NCBI GenBank assembly: GCA_035443945.1 | Contig: DAOMNQ010000006.1 | Span: 1-64,000, forward strand | Direction of reading: 5' to 3' | DNA from: CAADGN01 sp035443945 | GTDB lineage: Bacteria > Planctomycetota > Phycisphaerae > Phycisphaerales > UBA1924 | Length of the DNA stretch: 64,000 nucleotides | Shown here: piece by piece, positions 44,456 to 53,499 of the stretch | Layout: the number at the start of each line of letters is the position of its first letter | Position numbering within the stretch: position 1 is the first letter of the stretch | The notes under the pieces: generated by a model | The model's input: the letters and a program-made list of their open reading frames with translations, nothing else | Databases searched by the model: none | What the model was told of the DNA's origin: nothing | Position numbers and translations under genes: made by a program

Positions 44456-45940
44456 ATGCTCCACCACGCCCGAACCGCCCTCCCGTGGACCCTCGCCGCC
44501 TGCCTCCTGGCCTCTGCCGGCTGCAACTCCGCCGACAACGGCAGCCCGAGCCTGCTCGCCCCGGCCCCGCGCACGCCCGCGACTCAACTCGCGGTCACCC
44601 TCGACGGCAGCATCGACGAGTGGCCCGCCGACAAGGCCGTCCTCGCCGACGCCCACTACCTCTACCTGCGACTCGCGGTCGAGGGCACGACCCGCGCCAT
44701 CCAGGCCTCGCACGAGTCGCTCACCATCCTGCTCGACGTGGACGCCGACGCAGCCACGGGCACGCGCATCGACGAGCCGGCCAACTCCCTCGGCGTCGAC
44801 CTCGAAGTCCGCTTCTCGCCTCGACGCGACGACGGCTCACCCGGCCGGGGCGTCTCCGTCGTCGCGCACACCCCCGACGGCCCGCGCACCCTCTCCCACG
44901 CCGACCTCGATCTGCTCGTCGCGCCCACGCACGCCGCCGAGTGGTACGAACTCCGCCTCAGCCGCATCCTCCCCGACGGCCTGCCCCGCGCGGGCCTCGC
45001 ATCCGACGGCCGAGCATCGGGCATGATCGTCCTCCACGACGCGGGAGGACAGGTCGCCGGATGGTCCGACCCCTTCACCGTCGCGCTTGCGCCCGCCGCA
45101 CGCGAGCCGCACCTCGGCGATGCCGACCTCCCCCGCAAGCCCCGCGGCGCCGTCCGCATCGTCTCGTGGAACGTCGAGCACGCCGCGCCCATGCGCAACG
45201 CCGGTCCCTTCGCCAACGCCATCCTCGCCCTCGAACCGGACGTCGTGCTCGTGCAGGAATGGACGCTCGAAACACCCGGCCAACTCCGCGGCTGGTTCAC
45301 AGCCTCGCTGCCCGCCTCCGACGGCCGCCCCTGGCACACGCACCTCGGCGACGGCTGGGGCGTCGCCATCGTCTCCAAGCACCCGCTCGAACCGCTCGGC
45401 CCGACGCGACTCGAACTCCCGGGGCATGAGGCTCCCGTGCGCTTCATCGGCGCGATCGCGCACACGCCCTCCGGCCCCGTCGCCCTGGCCTCGATTCACC
45501 TCAAGTGCTGCGGCGGCGCGGACGGCCCAGAAGACGCCCAGCGCAACGCCGAGGCCCGCCTTATCAACGCCACCCTCGCCGACGCCCTGACCGGCGTGCA
45601 GCACGGCGCGCTCGTCATCGCCGGGGATGTCAACCTCGTCGGCCGCCGCAAGCCCCTGGACACGCTCGCGGCCGGGCTGGCCTCGGGGGGGGGGAACCTC
45701 GCTATCGCCGCGCCCCGCGTCCTCGGCGACGCCGCCTACTACACATGGAGCGATCCCGGAACCGAGTTCTCCCCCGGACGACTCGACTTCGCCCTCGTCG
45801 GCGGCGGACGAATCGTCAACGCCTTCGTGCTCGACACCGCACGCCTCTCCGACGCCGCCCTCGAGCGCATCGGACTCGACCGCACGGACACCGCCGCCAG
45901 CGACCACCGTCCGCTTGTCATCGACGTGATGCCGCGGTGA
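44456..45940 (+). CDS. lipoprotein with endonuclease/exonuclease/phosphatase (EEP) domain
   Basis: 494 residues. Lipoprotein signal with lipobox 'LLASAGC' near residue 22. Residues 40-200 resemble a carbohydrate-binding-like or DOMON-type domain ('VTLDGSIDEWPADKAVLADA'). The EEP domain starts at 'IVSWNVEHAAPMRNAGPF' and includes 'PDVVLVQEW', 'GDGWGVAIVSKHPLEPLG', 'IHLKCCGG', 'LVIAGDVN' and the end histidine 'ASDHRPLVIDV'. EEP enzymes hydrolyse phosphodiesters with Mg2+. The substrate is unknown; at the surface it could act on nucleic acids or lipids. A run of ten G (45685-45694) encodes Gly-Gly-Gly. Confidence 0.88.
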   Translation: MLHHARTALPWTLAACLLASAGCNSADNGSPSLLAPAPRTPATQLAVTLDGSIDEWPADKAVLADAHYLYLRLAVEGTTRAIQASHESLTILLDVDADAATGTRIDEPANSLGVDLEVRFSPRRDDGSPGRGVSVVAHTPDGPRTLSHADLDLLVAPTHAAEWYELRLSRILPDGLPRAGLASDGRASGMIVLHDAGGQVAGWSDPFTVALAPAAREPHLGDADLPRKPRGAVRIVSWNVEHAAPMRNAGPFANAILALEPDVVLVQEWTLETPGQLRGWFTASLPASDGRPWHTHLGDGWGVAIVSKHPLEPLGPTRLELPGHEAPVRFIGAIAHTPSGPVALASIHLKCCGGADGPEDAQRNAEARLINATLADALTGVQHGALVIAGDVNLVGRRKPLDTLAAGLASGGGNLAIAAPRVLGDAAYYTWSDPGTEFSPGRLDFALVGGGRIVNAFVLDTARLSDAALERIGLDRTDTAASDHRPLVIDVMPR

Positions 45941-45951
45941 GCGGAGTCGGT

Positions 45952-45975
45952 GCAGGCGGGACGCCTGTGCCACCG
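45952..45975. repeat. short palindromic dispersed repeat, copy 2 of 2
   Basis: GCAGGCGGGACGCCTGTGCC plus ACCGC, the inverse of the element at 36046-36073. It fills the gap between the convergent phosphoesterase and rnc genes. Confidence 0.75.
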
Positions 45976-45978
45976 CGG

Positions 45979-46713
45979 CTACTTCGGCGCGCCCACACCT
46001 TCCACGATCCGGACCTCGCCCTCGCCATCCTCCACCGCAACTCCCAGCGCGCGCAGCGCCAGCAGCGCGGCCTGCTGCTCCGCCTGCTTCTTGCTCTGCC
46101 CCCACGCAGGCTCGAAACGCCTCGAATCGATCTCCACGCACACCTTGAACGCCTTGGCGTGGTCCGGACCCTTCTCGTCCAGCGTCCGATACACCGGCGT
46201 CCCCTCGAAACGCTGCTGCGCGTGCTGCTGCAGCACGCTCTTGAAGTTCTGCTGGTGACCGCTCTGCGCCGCACGCTCGATAATCGGGTCGATGTGCGGC
46301 CCGATGAACGCCGCCGCCGCCTCGTACCCGGCGTCCACGTACACCGCGCCGATCACCGACTCAAGCACCGCCGCCGCCAGCGACGGCGGCTGCGTGGACG
46401 ACTGCATCCCCTTGCCGAGAATGAGCAGGTCCTGCAAGCCCATCGCGCGAGCGATCTGCGTGCACGCCCGGCGCGACACCGCCGCCGACTTGATCTTCGT
46501 CATCTCCCCTTCGAGCAGGTTCGGGAATCGCCGGAAGATGCGCTCGCAAGCCACCATCCCCAGCACCGCGTCGCCGAGGAACTCCAGCCGCTCGTTCGAC
46601 TCCACCCGTGATTCCGCCACCGAAGCGTGCGTCAGCGCGAGGCCCAACAGCCCCGGGTCGCGGAACCGGTGCCCGATCACGGCTTCAGCGCGGGCGCGGT
46701 GGGCTTCGTCCAT
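45979..46713 (-). CDS. rnc: ribonuclease III
   Basis: 244 residues from the ATG at 46713. Cleaves double-stranded RNA in rRNA processing and gene regulation. The signature 'NERLEFLGDAVL' (40-51) holds catalytic acidic residues, with the second set in 'LESVIGAVYVDAGY'; a C-terminal double-stranded-RNA-binding domain includes 'PVYRTLDEKGPDHAKAFKV' and 'GQSKKQAEQQAALLAL'. Frames extending to 48348 are antisense to the transporter. Convergent with the phosphoesterase; divergent from rpmH, 270 bases apart. Confidence 0.95.
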   Translation of the reverse strand: MDEAHRARAEAVIGHRFRDPGLLGLALTHASVAESRVESNERLEFLGDAVLGMVACERIFRRFPNLLEGEMTKIKSAAVSRRACTQIARAMGLQDLLILGKGMQSSTQPPSLAAAVLESVIGAVYVDAGYEAAAAFIGPHIDPIIERAAQSGHQQNFKSVLQQHAQQRFEGTPVYRTLDEKGPDHAKAFKVCVEIDSRRFEPAWGQSKKQAEQQAALLALRALGVAVEDGEGEVRIVEGVGAPK

Positions 46714-46983
46714 GGTCGCGGGGCGCCGGGGCGCGGGTTCGCGCCGGCGAGGCCGGTCCTTTCGGAGTCGCCACGGACGCGAACGCTCGCCGCCAGGCCG
46801 CCTCCACCGGCGTCCAGGCCGCGGGCGCACACGCCCGATGCGGGCGGGGTCGCCCCGCCGGACCCAGTCTACGAAACGGGCATGGCTGCACCAAGCCTCT
46901 CGCGCCGGATTCGCCTCTGGCCGGGGCTGATCTGAGGGCCTATATTCCTCCCCCACGGGCAAGGCCCGGTCGCGGAGGTTTCC

Positions 46984-47127
46984 ATGCATTACCCACGCCG
47001 AGCCAGCAAGATCAAGCGGGCCCGAAAGTCCGGATTCCGGGCGCGGATGCGCACCCGCAACGGCCGCAAGACCATCAACCGCAAGCGCCGCGTCGGCCGC
47101 TCCGTGAACGTCCGCGACGCCAACTGA
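46984..47127 (+). CDS. rpmH: 50S ribosomal protein bL34
   Basis: 47 residues from the ATG at 46984, with GGAGG 7-11 bases upstream. The segment 'SKIKRARKSGFRARMRTRNG' and 'RKTINRKRRVGR' is the bL34 signature, a very basic protein of the large subunit. The N-terminus MHYPRRA replaces the usual MKRTxQP. In most bacteria rpmH is followed by rnpA and lies near the origin; here it is alone, with a strong terminator 28 bases after the stop. TATATT at 46941-46946 could be part of its promoter. Confidence 0.93.
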   Translation: MHYPRRASKIKRARKSGFRARMRTRNGRKTINRKRRVGRSVNVRDAN

Positions 47128-47155
47128 CCGCCCACACGAACCTGATCGAACCCCG

Positions 47156-47188
47156 AACGCCCGCCGCACACAACCCGGCGGGCGTTTT
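47156..47188 (+). terminator. intrinsic terminator of rpmH
   Basis: AACGCCCGCCG and CGGCGGGCGTT form an 11-base perfect stem with a 9-base loop, followed by TTTTCGTT. It isolates rpmH from the transporter gene. Confidence 0.9.
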
Positions 47189-47283
47189 CGTTCACCCCCC
47201 GCTTGTGCCGCCGCCCGACTTCGCGCACCATACGCCTCCGCGCGACCGCCCCGATCGCACCCCGGCGCGCCCCGGAGGCCGAC

Positions 47284-49728
47284 ATGTCCAGCCAGCCATC
47301 GCCGCCCCCCGGCTCCCCACGCCCCTACCGCGAGGTCACCCTCGCGGCGATCGTCTTCGCCATGGTCATCGGCCTGGTGATGAACGCCTCGATCACCTAC
47401 GCCGGCCTCAAGATCGGCTTCACGCTCGGCGGCTCCGCCATCGCCGCCGTCCTCGGCTTCGGCGTCCTCCGCGGCCTGCTCCGCAGAGGCACCATCCTCG
47501 AGACCAACATCGCCCAGACCATCGCCTCCGCCGTCAACACCTCCAACTCCGGCGTCATCTTCACCGTCCCCGTCCTCCTCCTCCTCGGCTTCACGCTCTC
47601 CTGGGACCAACTCGACTTCTGGCTCATCACCGTCGCCTGCATGGCCGGCGCGGTCCTCGGCGCGGCCTTCATCATCCCCCTCCGCAAGCAGATGATCGAG
47701 ATCGAGCGCCTCCGATTCCCGTCGGCGATGGGCGTCGCCGCCATCCTCAAGTCCCCCGGCGCGGGGACGAAGAAGTCGATCGTGCTGCTCGCTGGCATCG
47801 CCCTTTCCGCGCTCATCTACCTGCCGGTCGGCCTGCCGGGCATCCGCCTCCCGGCATCGCTCGACCGTCTCGACTCGCTCGTCGAGCGAGAGCGCATCGC
47901 TCCCGCCGACGCCGAGCGCACGCGCATGATCGCGGGCTGGATCGAGCGCGGGTCCGCGCCCGACGAGGTGATCTCGCTCGGACGCATCGAGGCCGAACTG
48001 CTTGACGCCATCGAGACGGACGAGCCGGACGAAGCCTCGATCGCCGCGCTGCGCGCGAGCGTCCGCGAAGCCGCTGTCCCGAACGTCTCTGCACGCCTCG
48101 CCCACGCCGCCCTGCTGGCGTCGGAGGGCGAGCAGCCTTGGGACTCCCTGCGCAAGGTCGATCTCGGCTGGGCCGGCTCGCCGCTGCCCGGCTACCAGGA
48201 CCTCAACATCCGCCTGCCCGTGAGAACCGACGACGAAGGCAAGCTCCTCGCCAAGGTTGACCACAACGGCGACAACCGCCCCGACCTCGTGCTCACGGAC
48301 GACCGCATCTCGCTCGGCCGAATCCTCGGCCTGCCCGACGAGTTCCAACTCGTCTTCGCGATCGCCCCCTTCGCTCTCGGCGCGGGCTTCATCACCGGCC
48401 GCGCCGGGCTGATGGTGCTCGCCGGCGGCATTCTCGCGTACTTCGTGCTGACACCGATCGCGTTCCGCCTCGGGTGGATGCCCGCGAGCATCACGCCGGC
48501 GACCGCGCCGGGGTACGGGTTCGGGGCGTTCAACCGCCCGCTTGGGATCGGGCTGCTGCTCGGCGGCGCGATGATGGGCATCATCGCCGCGCTGCCCGCG
48601 ATGCGCGCAGCCCTGAAGAGCATCGCCGTGGCCAGCCGCATGCCGCGAGGCTCACGCGATGAACTCGGGCTGAAGGTGCTGCTCGCCGCGATCGCCGGGG
48701 CGTTGCTGCTGCTGTTCGTTGCCGCCGACTTCGAGGGCAACCGGCCGCTGAACGAAGGCAAGCCGTGCCCTGTCTCCGGCCTGAAGGTCTCCGATGAGGT
48801 CGAACCGGCGACCTACAAGGGCTACGTCATCCAGTTCGCGTCGGAGCGGGCCGCCGAAGTCTGGAGGACCGGCGGAACATGGGATCTGGGAACCCCGACG
48901 GGAATGAACGAGCCAATCCGTACCGTCTGGAACGAAGAGCAGAAGGACAAGTACCTCGCCTCGATGAACGCCCGGCCCGGCGCGCTGGCGGCGTTGCCGT
49001 CGCACCTCCGTGCCGCCGTCATTGCCATCGTCGGCGCGCTCTGGATCTGGTTCGCGGGGATCATCATCGCGCAGTGCACCGGCATGACCGACTGGTCGCC
49101 CATCTCGGGCATGGCCCTCCTCACCGTCGTCATCGTCATGCTGCTCGCGGGCACCGGCGCGGTCCTCAGCGCGGTTCTCCTCGGCGCGGCCCTGTGCGTC
49201 GCCATCACGCTCGCCGCCGACATGATGGCCGACCTCCGAACAGGGCACCTCGTCGGCGCGCGCCCGGTCAAGCAGCAGATCCTTGAACTCTGCGTCGTCC
49301 CCATCGGACCCGTGGTCTGCATGTTCACCGTCCTGCTCATAGCCGCCGTCAACGTCAAGACCTACGGCGTCGCCCTCGGGCCGGAAACACCGACCAGCGC
49401 GCCGCAGGCGCAGGCCCTCCAGGCCATCATCACCGGTGTGCAGGGCGGCGAGATCCCCTTCGCCCTCTACGGCTGCGGCGCGTTGCTCGGCGCGCTCCTC
49501 GGACTCGGCGCGTTCAGCGGGCTTGGCGTGCTGGTGGGTCTGAGCATGTACCTCCCCTTCTTCTACATCGCCACCTACGGCATCGGCTGCCTCGCCAACA
49601 TGGCGCTCGCGAAGATCAAGGGCCGCGCCTGGGCCGAGGAGTGGGGCGTCCCCTTCTGCGCCGGACTCATCGTCGGCGAATCCGTCCTCCAACTCGCCAT
49701 CAACTGCGTCGTCCTCGCACTCGGCTGA
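47284..49728 (+). CDS. OPT-family oligopeptide transporter with EF-hand-like and YHS-like insertions
   Basis: 814 residues from the ATG at 47284. OPT start 'REVTLAAIVFAMVIGLVMNA' and 'YAGLKIGFTLGGSAIAA', later 'GMTDWSPISGMALLTV' and 'LVGARPVKQQILEL', and a C-terminal 'GAFSGLGVLVGLSMYLPF'. Two soluble insertions stand out. Residues about 185-355 form a charged segment with an EF-hand-like loop D326-H-N-G-D330-N-R-P-D334. Residues about 491-530 ('GKPCPVSGLKVSDEV', 'YKGYVIQFASERAAEVW') resemble a YHS domain. OPT proteins import peptides or metal chelates by proton symport; the additions suggest metal or ligand sensing, which is inference. Confidence 0.9.
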   Translation: MSSQPSPPPGSPRPYREVTLAAIVFAMVIGLVMNASITYAGLKIGFTLGGSAIAAVLGFGVLRGLLRRGTILETNIAQTIASAVNTSNSGVIFTVPVLLLLGFTLSWDQLDFWLITVACMAGAVLGAAFIIPLRKQMIEIERLRFPSAMGVAAILKSPGAGTKKSIVLLAGIALSALIYLPVGLPGIRLPASLDRLDSLVERERIAPADAERTRMIAGWIERGSAPDEVISLGRIEAELLDAIETDEPDEASIAALRASVREAAVPNVSARLAHAALLASEGEQPWDSLRKVDLGWAGSPLPGYQDLNIRLPVRTDDEGKLLAKVDHNGDNRPDLVLTDDRISLGRILGLPDEFQLVFAIAPFALGAGFITGRAGLMVLAGGILAYFVLTPIAFRLGWMPASITPATAPGYGFGAFNRPLGIGLLLGGAMMGIIAALPAMRAALKSIAVASRMPRGSRDELGLKVLLAAIAGALLLLFVAADFEGNRPLNEGKPCPVSGLKVSDEVEPATYKGYVIQFASERAAEVWRTGGTWDLGTPTGMNEPIRTVWNEEQKDKYLASMNARPGALAALPSHLRAAVIAIVGALWIWFAGIIIAQCTGMTDWSPISGMALLTVVIVMLLAGTGAVLSAVLLGAALCVAITLAADMMADLRTGHLVGARPVKQQILELCVVPIGPVVCMFTVLLIAAVNVKTYGVALGPETPTSAPQAQALQAIITGVQGGEIPFALYGCGALLGALLGLGAFSGLGVLVGLSMYLPFFYIATYGIGCLANMALAKIKGRAWAEEWGVPFCAGLIVGESVLQLAINCVVLALG

Positions 49729-49741
49729 TCGGAGACCCGCG

Positions 49742-50470
49742 ATGAAACTCATCGGATCGCTCGTGGTCATCGCCTCGCTCGTCTTCGGCGTCCTGAGCGC
49801 GGCCACCGCCTACCTGCCGAAACTCTCGCTCCCCGACGAGCGACTCCTCGGCCTCACACTCAACGCCCCCGCCGGCGGGCCGCCGCCGATCGCCCGCGCC
49901 GGCGACACACTCACCCCCGAACTCCTCGCAACCCTGCGCGCCGACGGCGTCGAGCGCGTCCGCGTCAAGGAGTTCGCCTTCACGCGGTGGTCTCACTCGT
50001 ACTGGTTCGTGCTGGCCGTGCTCGGATTGACCGCCGGCGGCGTGGCCGTCAAGCAGGCCGCGAAGATGCAGTACGCCCCCTCCGCCGCGGGCGAGCGCCG
50101 CGAGTCGCCCGCCTCCGCCGCCCGCGACGCCCTCGCGCGCACCCGCGAGATCGCCTCCGCACTCGCCGCGGAACTGCCGGCCATCGCCGACGAGCACGAT
50201 CGCTGCCGCACCATCGTCCACCGCCTCGACGAGGTCCAGCGCCAGCACGCCCTCACCATTGTCGAGGCGAAGCCCGCCCTCATCGCCGCCCTCGGCATGG
50301 GCGGCTTCGCCGAGTTCATGGACCATTTCTCCGCCGGCGAGCGCAACCTCAACCGCGCCTGGTCCGCCGCCGCCGACAACCACGCCCCCGAGGCCGAGCG
50401 CAGCCTCGCCGCCGCCCACGAGCCGCTCGACAAGGCCGCCGAAAGGCTGGGGGCGGAGGCAACGCGATAA
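49742..50470 (+). CDS. hypothetical membrane protein following OPT transporter
   Basis: 242 residues. Two membrane spans (about 5-25 'GSLVVIASLVFGVLSAATAY' and 85-105 'SYWFVLAVLGLTAGGVAVKQ') with a short outer loop between them, then a helical cytoplasmic region of about 130 residues ('TREIASALAAELPAIADEHD', 'SLAAAHEPLDKAAERLG'). I do not recognise a family. It starts 13 bases after the OPT gene, so a partner or accessory role for the transporter is a reasonable inference. Confidence 0.78.
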   Translation: MKLIGSLVVIASLVFGVLSAATAYLPKLSLPDERLLGLTLNAPAGGPPPIARAGDTLTPELLATLRADGVERVRVKEFAFTRWSHSYWFVLAVLGLTAGGVAVKQAAKMQYAPSAAGERRESPASAARDALARTREIASALAAELPAIADEHDRCRTIVHRLDEVQRQHALTIVEAKPALIAALGMGGFAEFMDHFSAGERNLNRAWSAAADNHAPEAERSLAAAHEPLDKAAERLGAEATR

Positions 50471-50494
50471 AGCGATAAAGCGAAGAGCGAAAAG

Positions 50495-50538
50495 CGAACA
50501 TCGGACAGAGGATCCCGCAATCCGCTGTCCGATGTTCG
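50495..50538. repeat. hairpin in AT-richer repetitive intergenic patch
   Basis: CGAACATCGGACAG and CTGTCCGATGTTCG form a 14-base perfect stem with a 16-base loop, between two convergent genes. It is embedded in a patch (50470-50623) of short purine or pyrimidine repeats such as AGCGAAAAGCGAA and its complement, clearly less GC-rich than the genome average. It may serve as a bidirectional terminator. Confidence 0.75.
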
Positions 50539-50623
50539 TTGTTCGTTGTTTTCTCTTTGCTGTTCGTCGTTCCTGTTTCGTGCTTCCTTTTTCCCCTTTT
50601 CGTTTTTCGCTTTTCGCTTTCTC

Positions 50624-53362
50624 TCACTGCCGCCGCAGGTACCCCGCCTCCAGCGCGCGGTCGATCCGCTCGCGCGAGTCCGCCAGGTGCGCCTTCGAAT
50701 AGGGGTCGATCCCCTGCGCCTCGGGCCGGTCGCCGATCGCAGCGCGGATGTCCCGCAGTTCCTGCCGCGCCAGCGTCGCCAGCGTCTTGCCCGACGCGTT
50801 CGGCCAGTTCATCCCCGTCGCCAGGTCGATCAGCCGGTCGAGGTGCTCGCGCTGCAGGTTCCGACGCAGGCTGCTGATGTACGGGTTCCGCGCCGTCGCC
50901 CCGCGCGGCGGGTTCGCAAGCGGCGACCACACCTCATTGCGGATCGCCCGCAGCACCTCCGGCACCGTGAGCGCATCCTCCCCCGACGCCGTGCGCAACT
51001 CGTTGTCCAGAATCCGCCGCAGCCGCGTCGGGTTCATCAGCATCGTCATCGCGCTCGCCTGCGCGCCGAGCACCTGGTCGTGCACCGGCACGTCCTGCGG
51101 ATCGCCCCAGTTGGAGTCCGGCCACTGCTCGGTGCCCAGGTGCGCCAGCAACTCGTGCGTCAGGCCCCACGCCTCATCGCGGAACGCGTTCTCGATGATG
51201 AACTTCAGCGCGCGCCGCTGCCGCTCCACGTCCACCGGCCGGATCGGCTCCGGCGCGCCGGGGTCGCCCTTGCGGTACTTGTTGAAGTGCGCCCCGCCCA
51301 CCCAGTGCGACGCCGTCGAGAGCGCGCCCAACTGTTTGCCGAGCAACTGGCTCCACGTCTGCCGCGCCTTCTCCCACGGCTCGCCGTCCTTCACCGCCTT
51401 GTCCAGCAGTTTCGGACTCACGTGCCGAACGAACCGCATCTCCGCGTCCGCGAAATCCAGCGAGTTCTCGCCCAGGTCCCACGTCTTCGCGTGCGGGTCC
51501 GGCCCGGGCTGGCCCTCCTCGCTGGAGAACCCGTGCCCCGGCTCGGCCGCCCGCGTCGCCACCTTCGCCGGGTCGTCAAAGGTGTAGCCCCACTCGATCG
51601 CCCAGTGGTCGTAGGTCCCGATGTCGATGCACGCGTAGTCGCCCTGCACCAGCCCGTCCCCCTCCACTACGATGTTGGACGGCGCATAGTCCATCACCGT
51701 CGAGAGCAGCGGCCGCTTCCCGCGGAACCCCTCCGAGTTGATCTCCGCGAACGAGTGCGCCGCCGACCCCTTCCAGTTGTGCATCAGCCCGAGCGTGTGC
51801 CCGACCTCGTGCATGATCACGTCCTTCAGCAGCGGCCCGATGAACTCCTCCGGCAGCCCGTCGAGCAGGCTCGCCTCGTCCCGCTCGCTGCCCTCCGGCA
51901 GGATCAGCCCCGCGTCCATCGCCAGCCGCACATCCGCAACCGAGAGCGCGAGTCCCGGCATCGCCGCGCACCCCCCCCCCCGTGACCCCGCGCCGGGCTG
52001 CTCCCACACCATCGGCAGCATCGTCGGGGGGGCCTCCGCCGGATCCGCCGTGCCCTCCTTGATCGCCCGCGCATACGCCGAGACTCGCGCCCGGTCCTCC
52101 GGCTCCGCCAGCCGGTACCGCGGGTCCCACTGCGGATGGTCCAGCAGCCACTCCGCCGTCTCGCCGTCCAGCGAACGCATCGCCGCCGCGGCCAGGATCG
52201 ACGAGCGGTACTGGTGCGCCCACCCCGCCAGGAACCCCTCGTCCATCACGATGTCCGCCTCGTAGATCTCCCCCGTGTCCGGGTGGGCGTGCACCGGCCC
52301 GATCGCGAACCCCATGCTCGAGTTGGTCCAGCGCACGAACGAGTACCGCAGGTCCTCCGGGTCCTTGTCCATGTGCGCGCCGGTCTGCGCGTCCTGCTGG
52401 TACACCTCGATCGCGTTCACGATCCCCACGCGCTCGAACGCCTTGTTCCACGCCAGCACGCCGTCGCGCACCCACCGCCGGTACCGGACCGGCGTCGTGT
52501 GCTCGATGTAGTACACGATCGGCTTCTTCGGCGGACTGATCGCCCGCGCCGGGTCCGCCTTCTCCACGTGCCACCGGTTCACGTACCGCATCGTCTGCCC
52601 GTCCACGCCCCGACGGCTCCGGTCCGTGAACGACGTGTAGTAGTACCCCACGCGCCGGTCCGCCTCGCGCGGCTCGTACCCGGGCGTCTGCGGCGGAACG
52701 CCGATCGAGTAGTGCACCGACGCCAACTGGCCGCCGGCCCGCGGGAACTCCAGCGTCAACTCCACGTTCGAGGGGAACGTCTTCGCGGACTTGATCTTCG
52801 CCAGCGACACGTCCGCTCCGCGCGTGAAGTTCCCGAAGAACGCCCCGGACTGGCGCAGCAGCACGTCGTCGAAGTCGATCACCGGCCCGCCGCCCGGCCC
52901 CATCGCCACGATCGGCGTCGTGAGCACCACGCGATCGGTGAAGATGCGCTCCGTCGCCGCCTGCGATTCCGCGTCCCCCGTCGTCCGCACCGCCATGTTC
53001 GGCTCGATCAGCGCGAGCCGCTTGTCGTACTGCTGCCAGTAGAGGTACCGCGCATCCTGCCCGATCGCGTAGTGCCAGATCGAGTAGACGCCCGCCTGCG
53101 CATCGCCGCCCGCCACCGTCGGCACCACGAAGAACCGCTGCCCCTCGAACCCCGCCGGCAACTCCGCCAGCATCTGGCCGTCCCGGTCGCGGACCCACAC
53201 CGTGTACAGCGGCGCGGCCCCGTCCGCCGGCGGCGTCACCTTCCGGAACCCCTCAGACACCTTCTCAAAAGGGGGAAAGTCCTGCTGGGCGGCGGCAGGA
53301 AGGCCGAAGACCGAGCCGGCCAGAACGACGAAGGCGCGCGTGCGGATACGAACAGCGTTCAT
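50624..53362 (-). CDS. exported zinc-dependent metalloprotease (DUF5117/DUF5118 type)
   Basis: 912 residues from the ATG at 53362. Signal peptide (RIRTRAFVVLAGSVFGLPAAA). A beta-rich N-terminal part ('GQRFFVVPTVAGGDAQAGVY', 'SVHYSIGVPPQTPGY', 'RVGYYYTSFTDRSRR') precedes the metzincin-like site 'HEVGHTLGLMHNWKGS' (HExxHxxGxxHN), so zinc is bound by three histidines. C-terminal helical region with 'RLRRILDNELRTASGED'. The domain order fits the large secreted proteases of Bacteroidetes and Planctomycetes. A run of eleven C (51971-51981) encodes Gly-Gly-Gly just before the catalytic domain and may be error- or slip-prone. Confidence 0.92.
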   Translation of the reverse strand: MNAVRIRTRAFVVLAGSVFGLPAAAQQDFPPFEKVSEGFRKVTPPADGAAPLYTVWVRDRDGQMLAELPAGFEGQRFFVVPTVAGGDAQAGVYSIWHYAIGQDARYLYWQQYDKRLALIEPNMAVRTTGDAESQAATERIFTDRVVLTTPIVAMGPGGGPVIDFDDVLLRQSGAFFGNFTRGADVSLAKIKSAKTFPSNVELTLEFPRAGGQLASVHYSIGVPPQTPGYEPREADRRVGYYYTSFTDRSRRGVDGQTMRYVNRWHVEKADPARAISPPKKPIVYYIEHTTPVRYRRWVRDGVLAWNKAFERVGIVNAIEVYQQDAQTGAHMDKDPEDLRYSFVRWTNSSMGFAIGPVHAHPDTGEIYEADIVMDEGFLAGWAHQYRSSILAAAAMRSLDGETAEWLLDHPQWDPRYRLAEPEDRARVSAYARAIKEGTADPAEAPPTMLPMVWEQPGAGSRGGGCAAMPGLALSVADVRLAMDAGLILPEGSERDEASLLDGLPEEFIGPLLKDVIMHEVGHTLGLMHNWKGSAAHSFAEINSEGFRGKRPLLSTVMDYAPSNIVVEGDGLVQGDYACIDIGTYDHWAIEWGYTFDDPAKVATRAAEPGHGFSSEEGQPGPDPHAKTWDLGENSLDFADAEMRFVRHVSPKLLDKAVKDGEPWEKARQTWSQLLGKQLGALSTASHWVGGAHFNKYRKGDPGAPEPIRPVDVERQRRALKFIIENAFRDEAWGLTHELLAHLGTEQWPDSNWGDPQDVPVHDQVLGAQASAMTMLMNPTRLRRILDNELRTASGEDALTVPEVLRAIRNEVWSPLANPPRGATARNPYISSLRRNLQREHLDRLIDLATGMNWPNASGKTLATLARQELRDIRAAIGDRPEAQGIDPYSKAHLADSRERIDRALEAGYLRRQ

Positions 53363-53499
53363 CGGTGACTCCTGACCCCCGCCCCAAGGGTCCACACCCT
53401 TGGAGGCTGGGATTCACACGATACCATGGCCGAGGGACGGGGCCGCGAGGGGAAGCGGCCCAGCCCCTTGCCGCGGCCGGAGGGCCGACGCGCGAGGGG

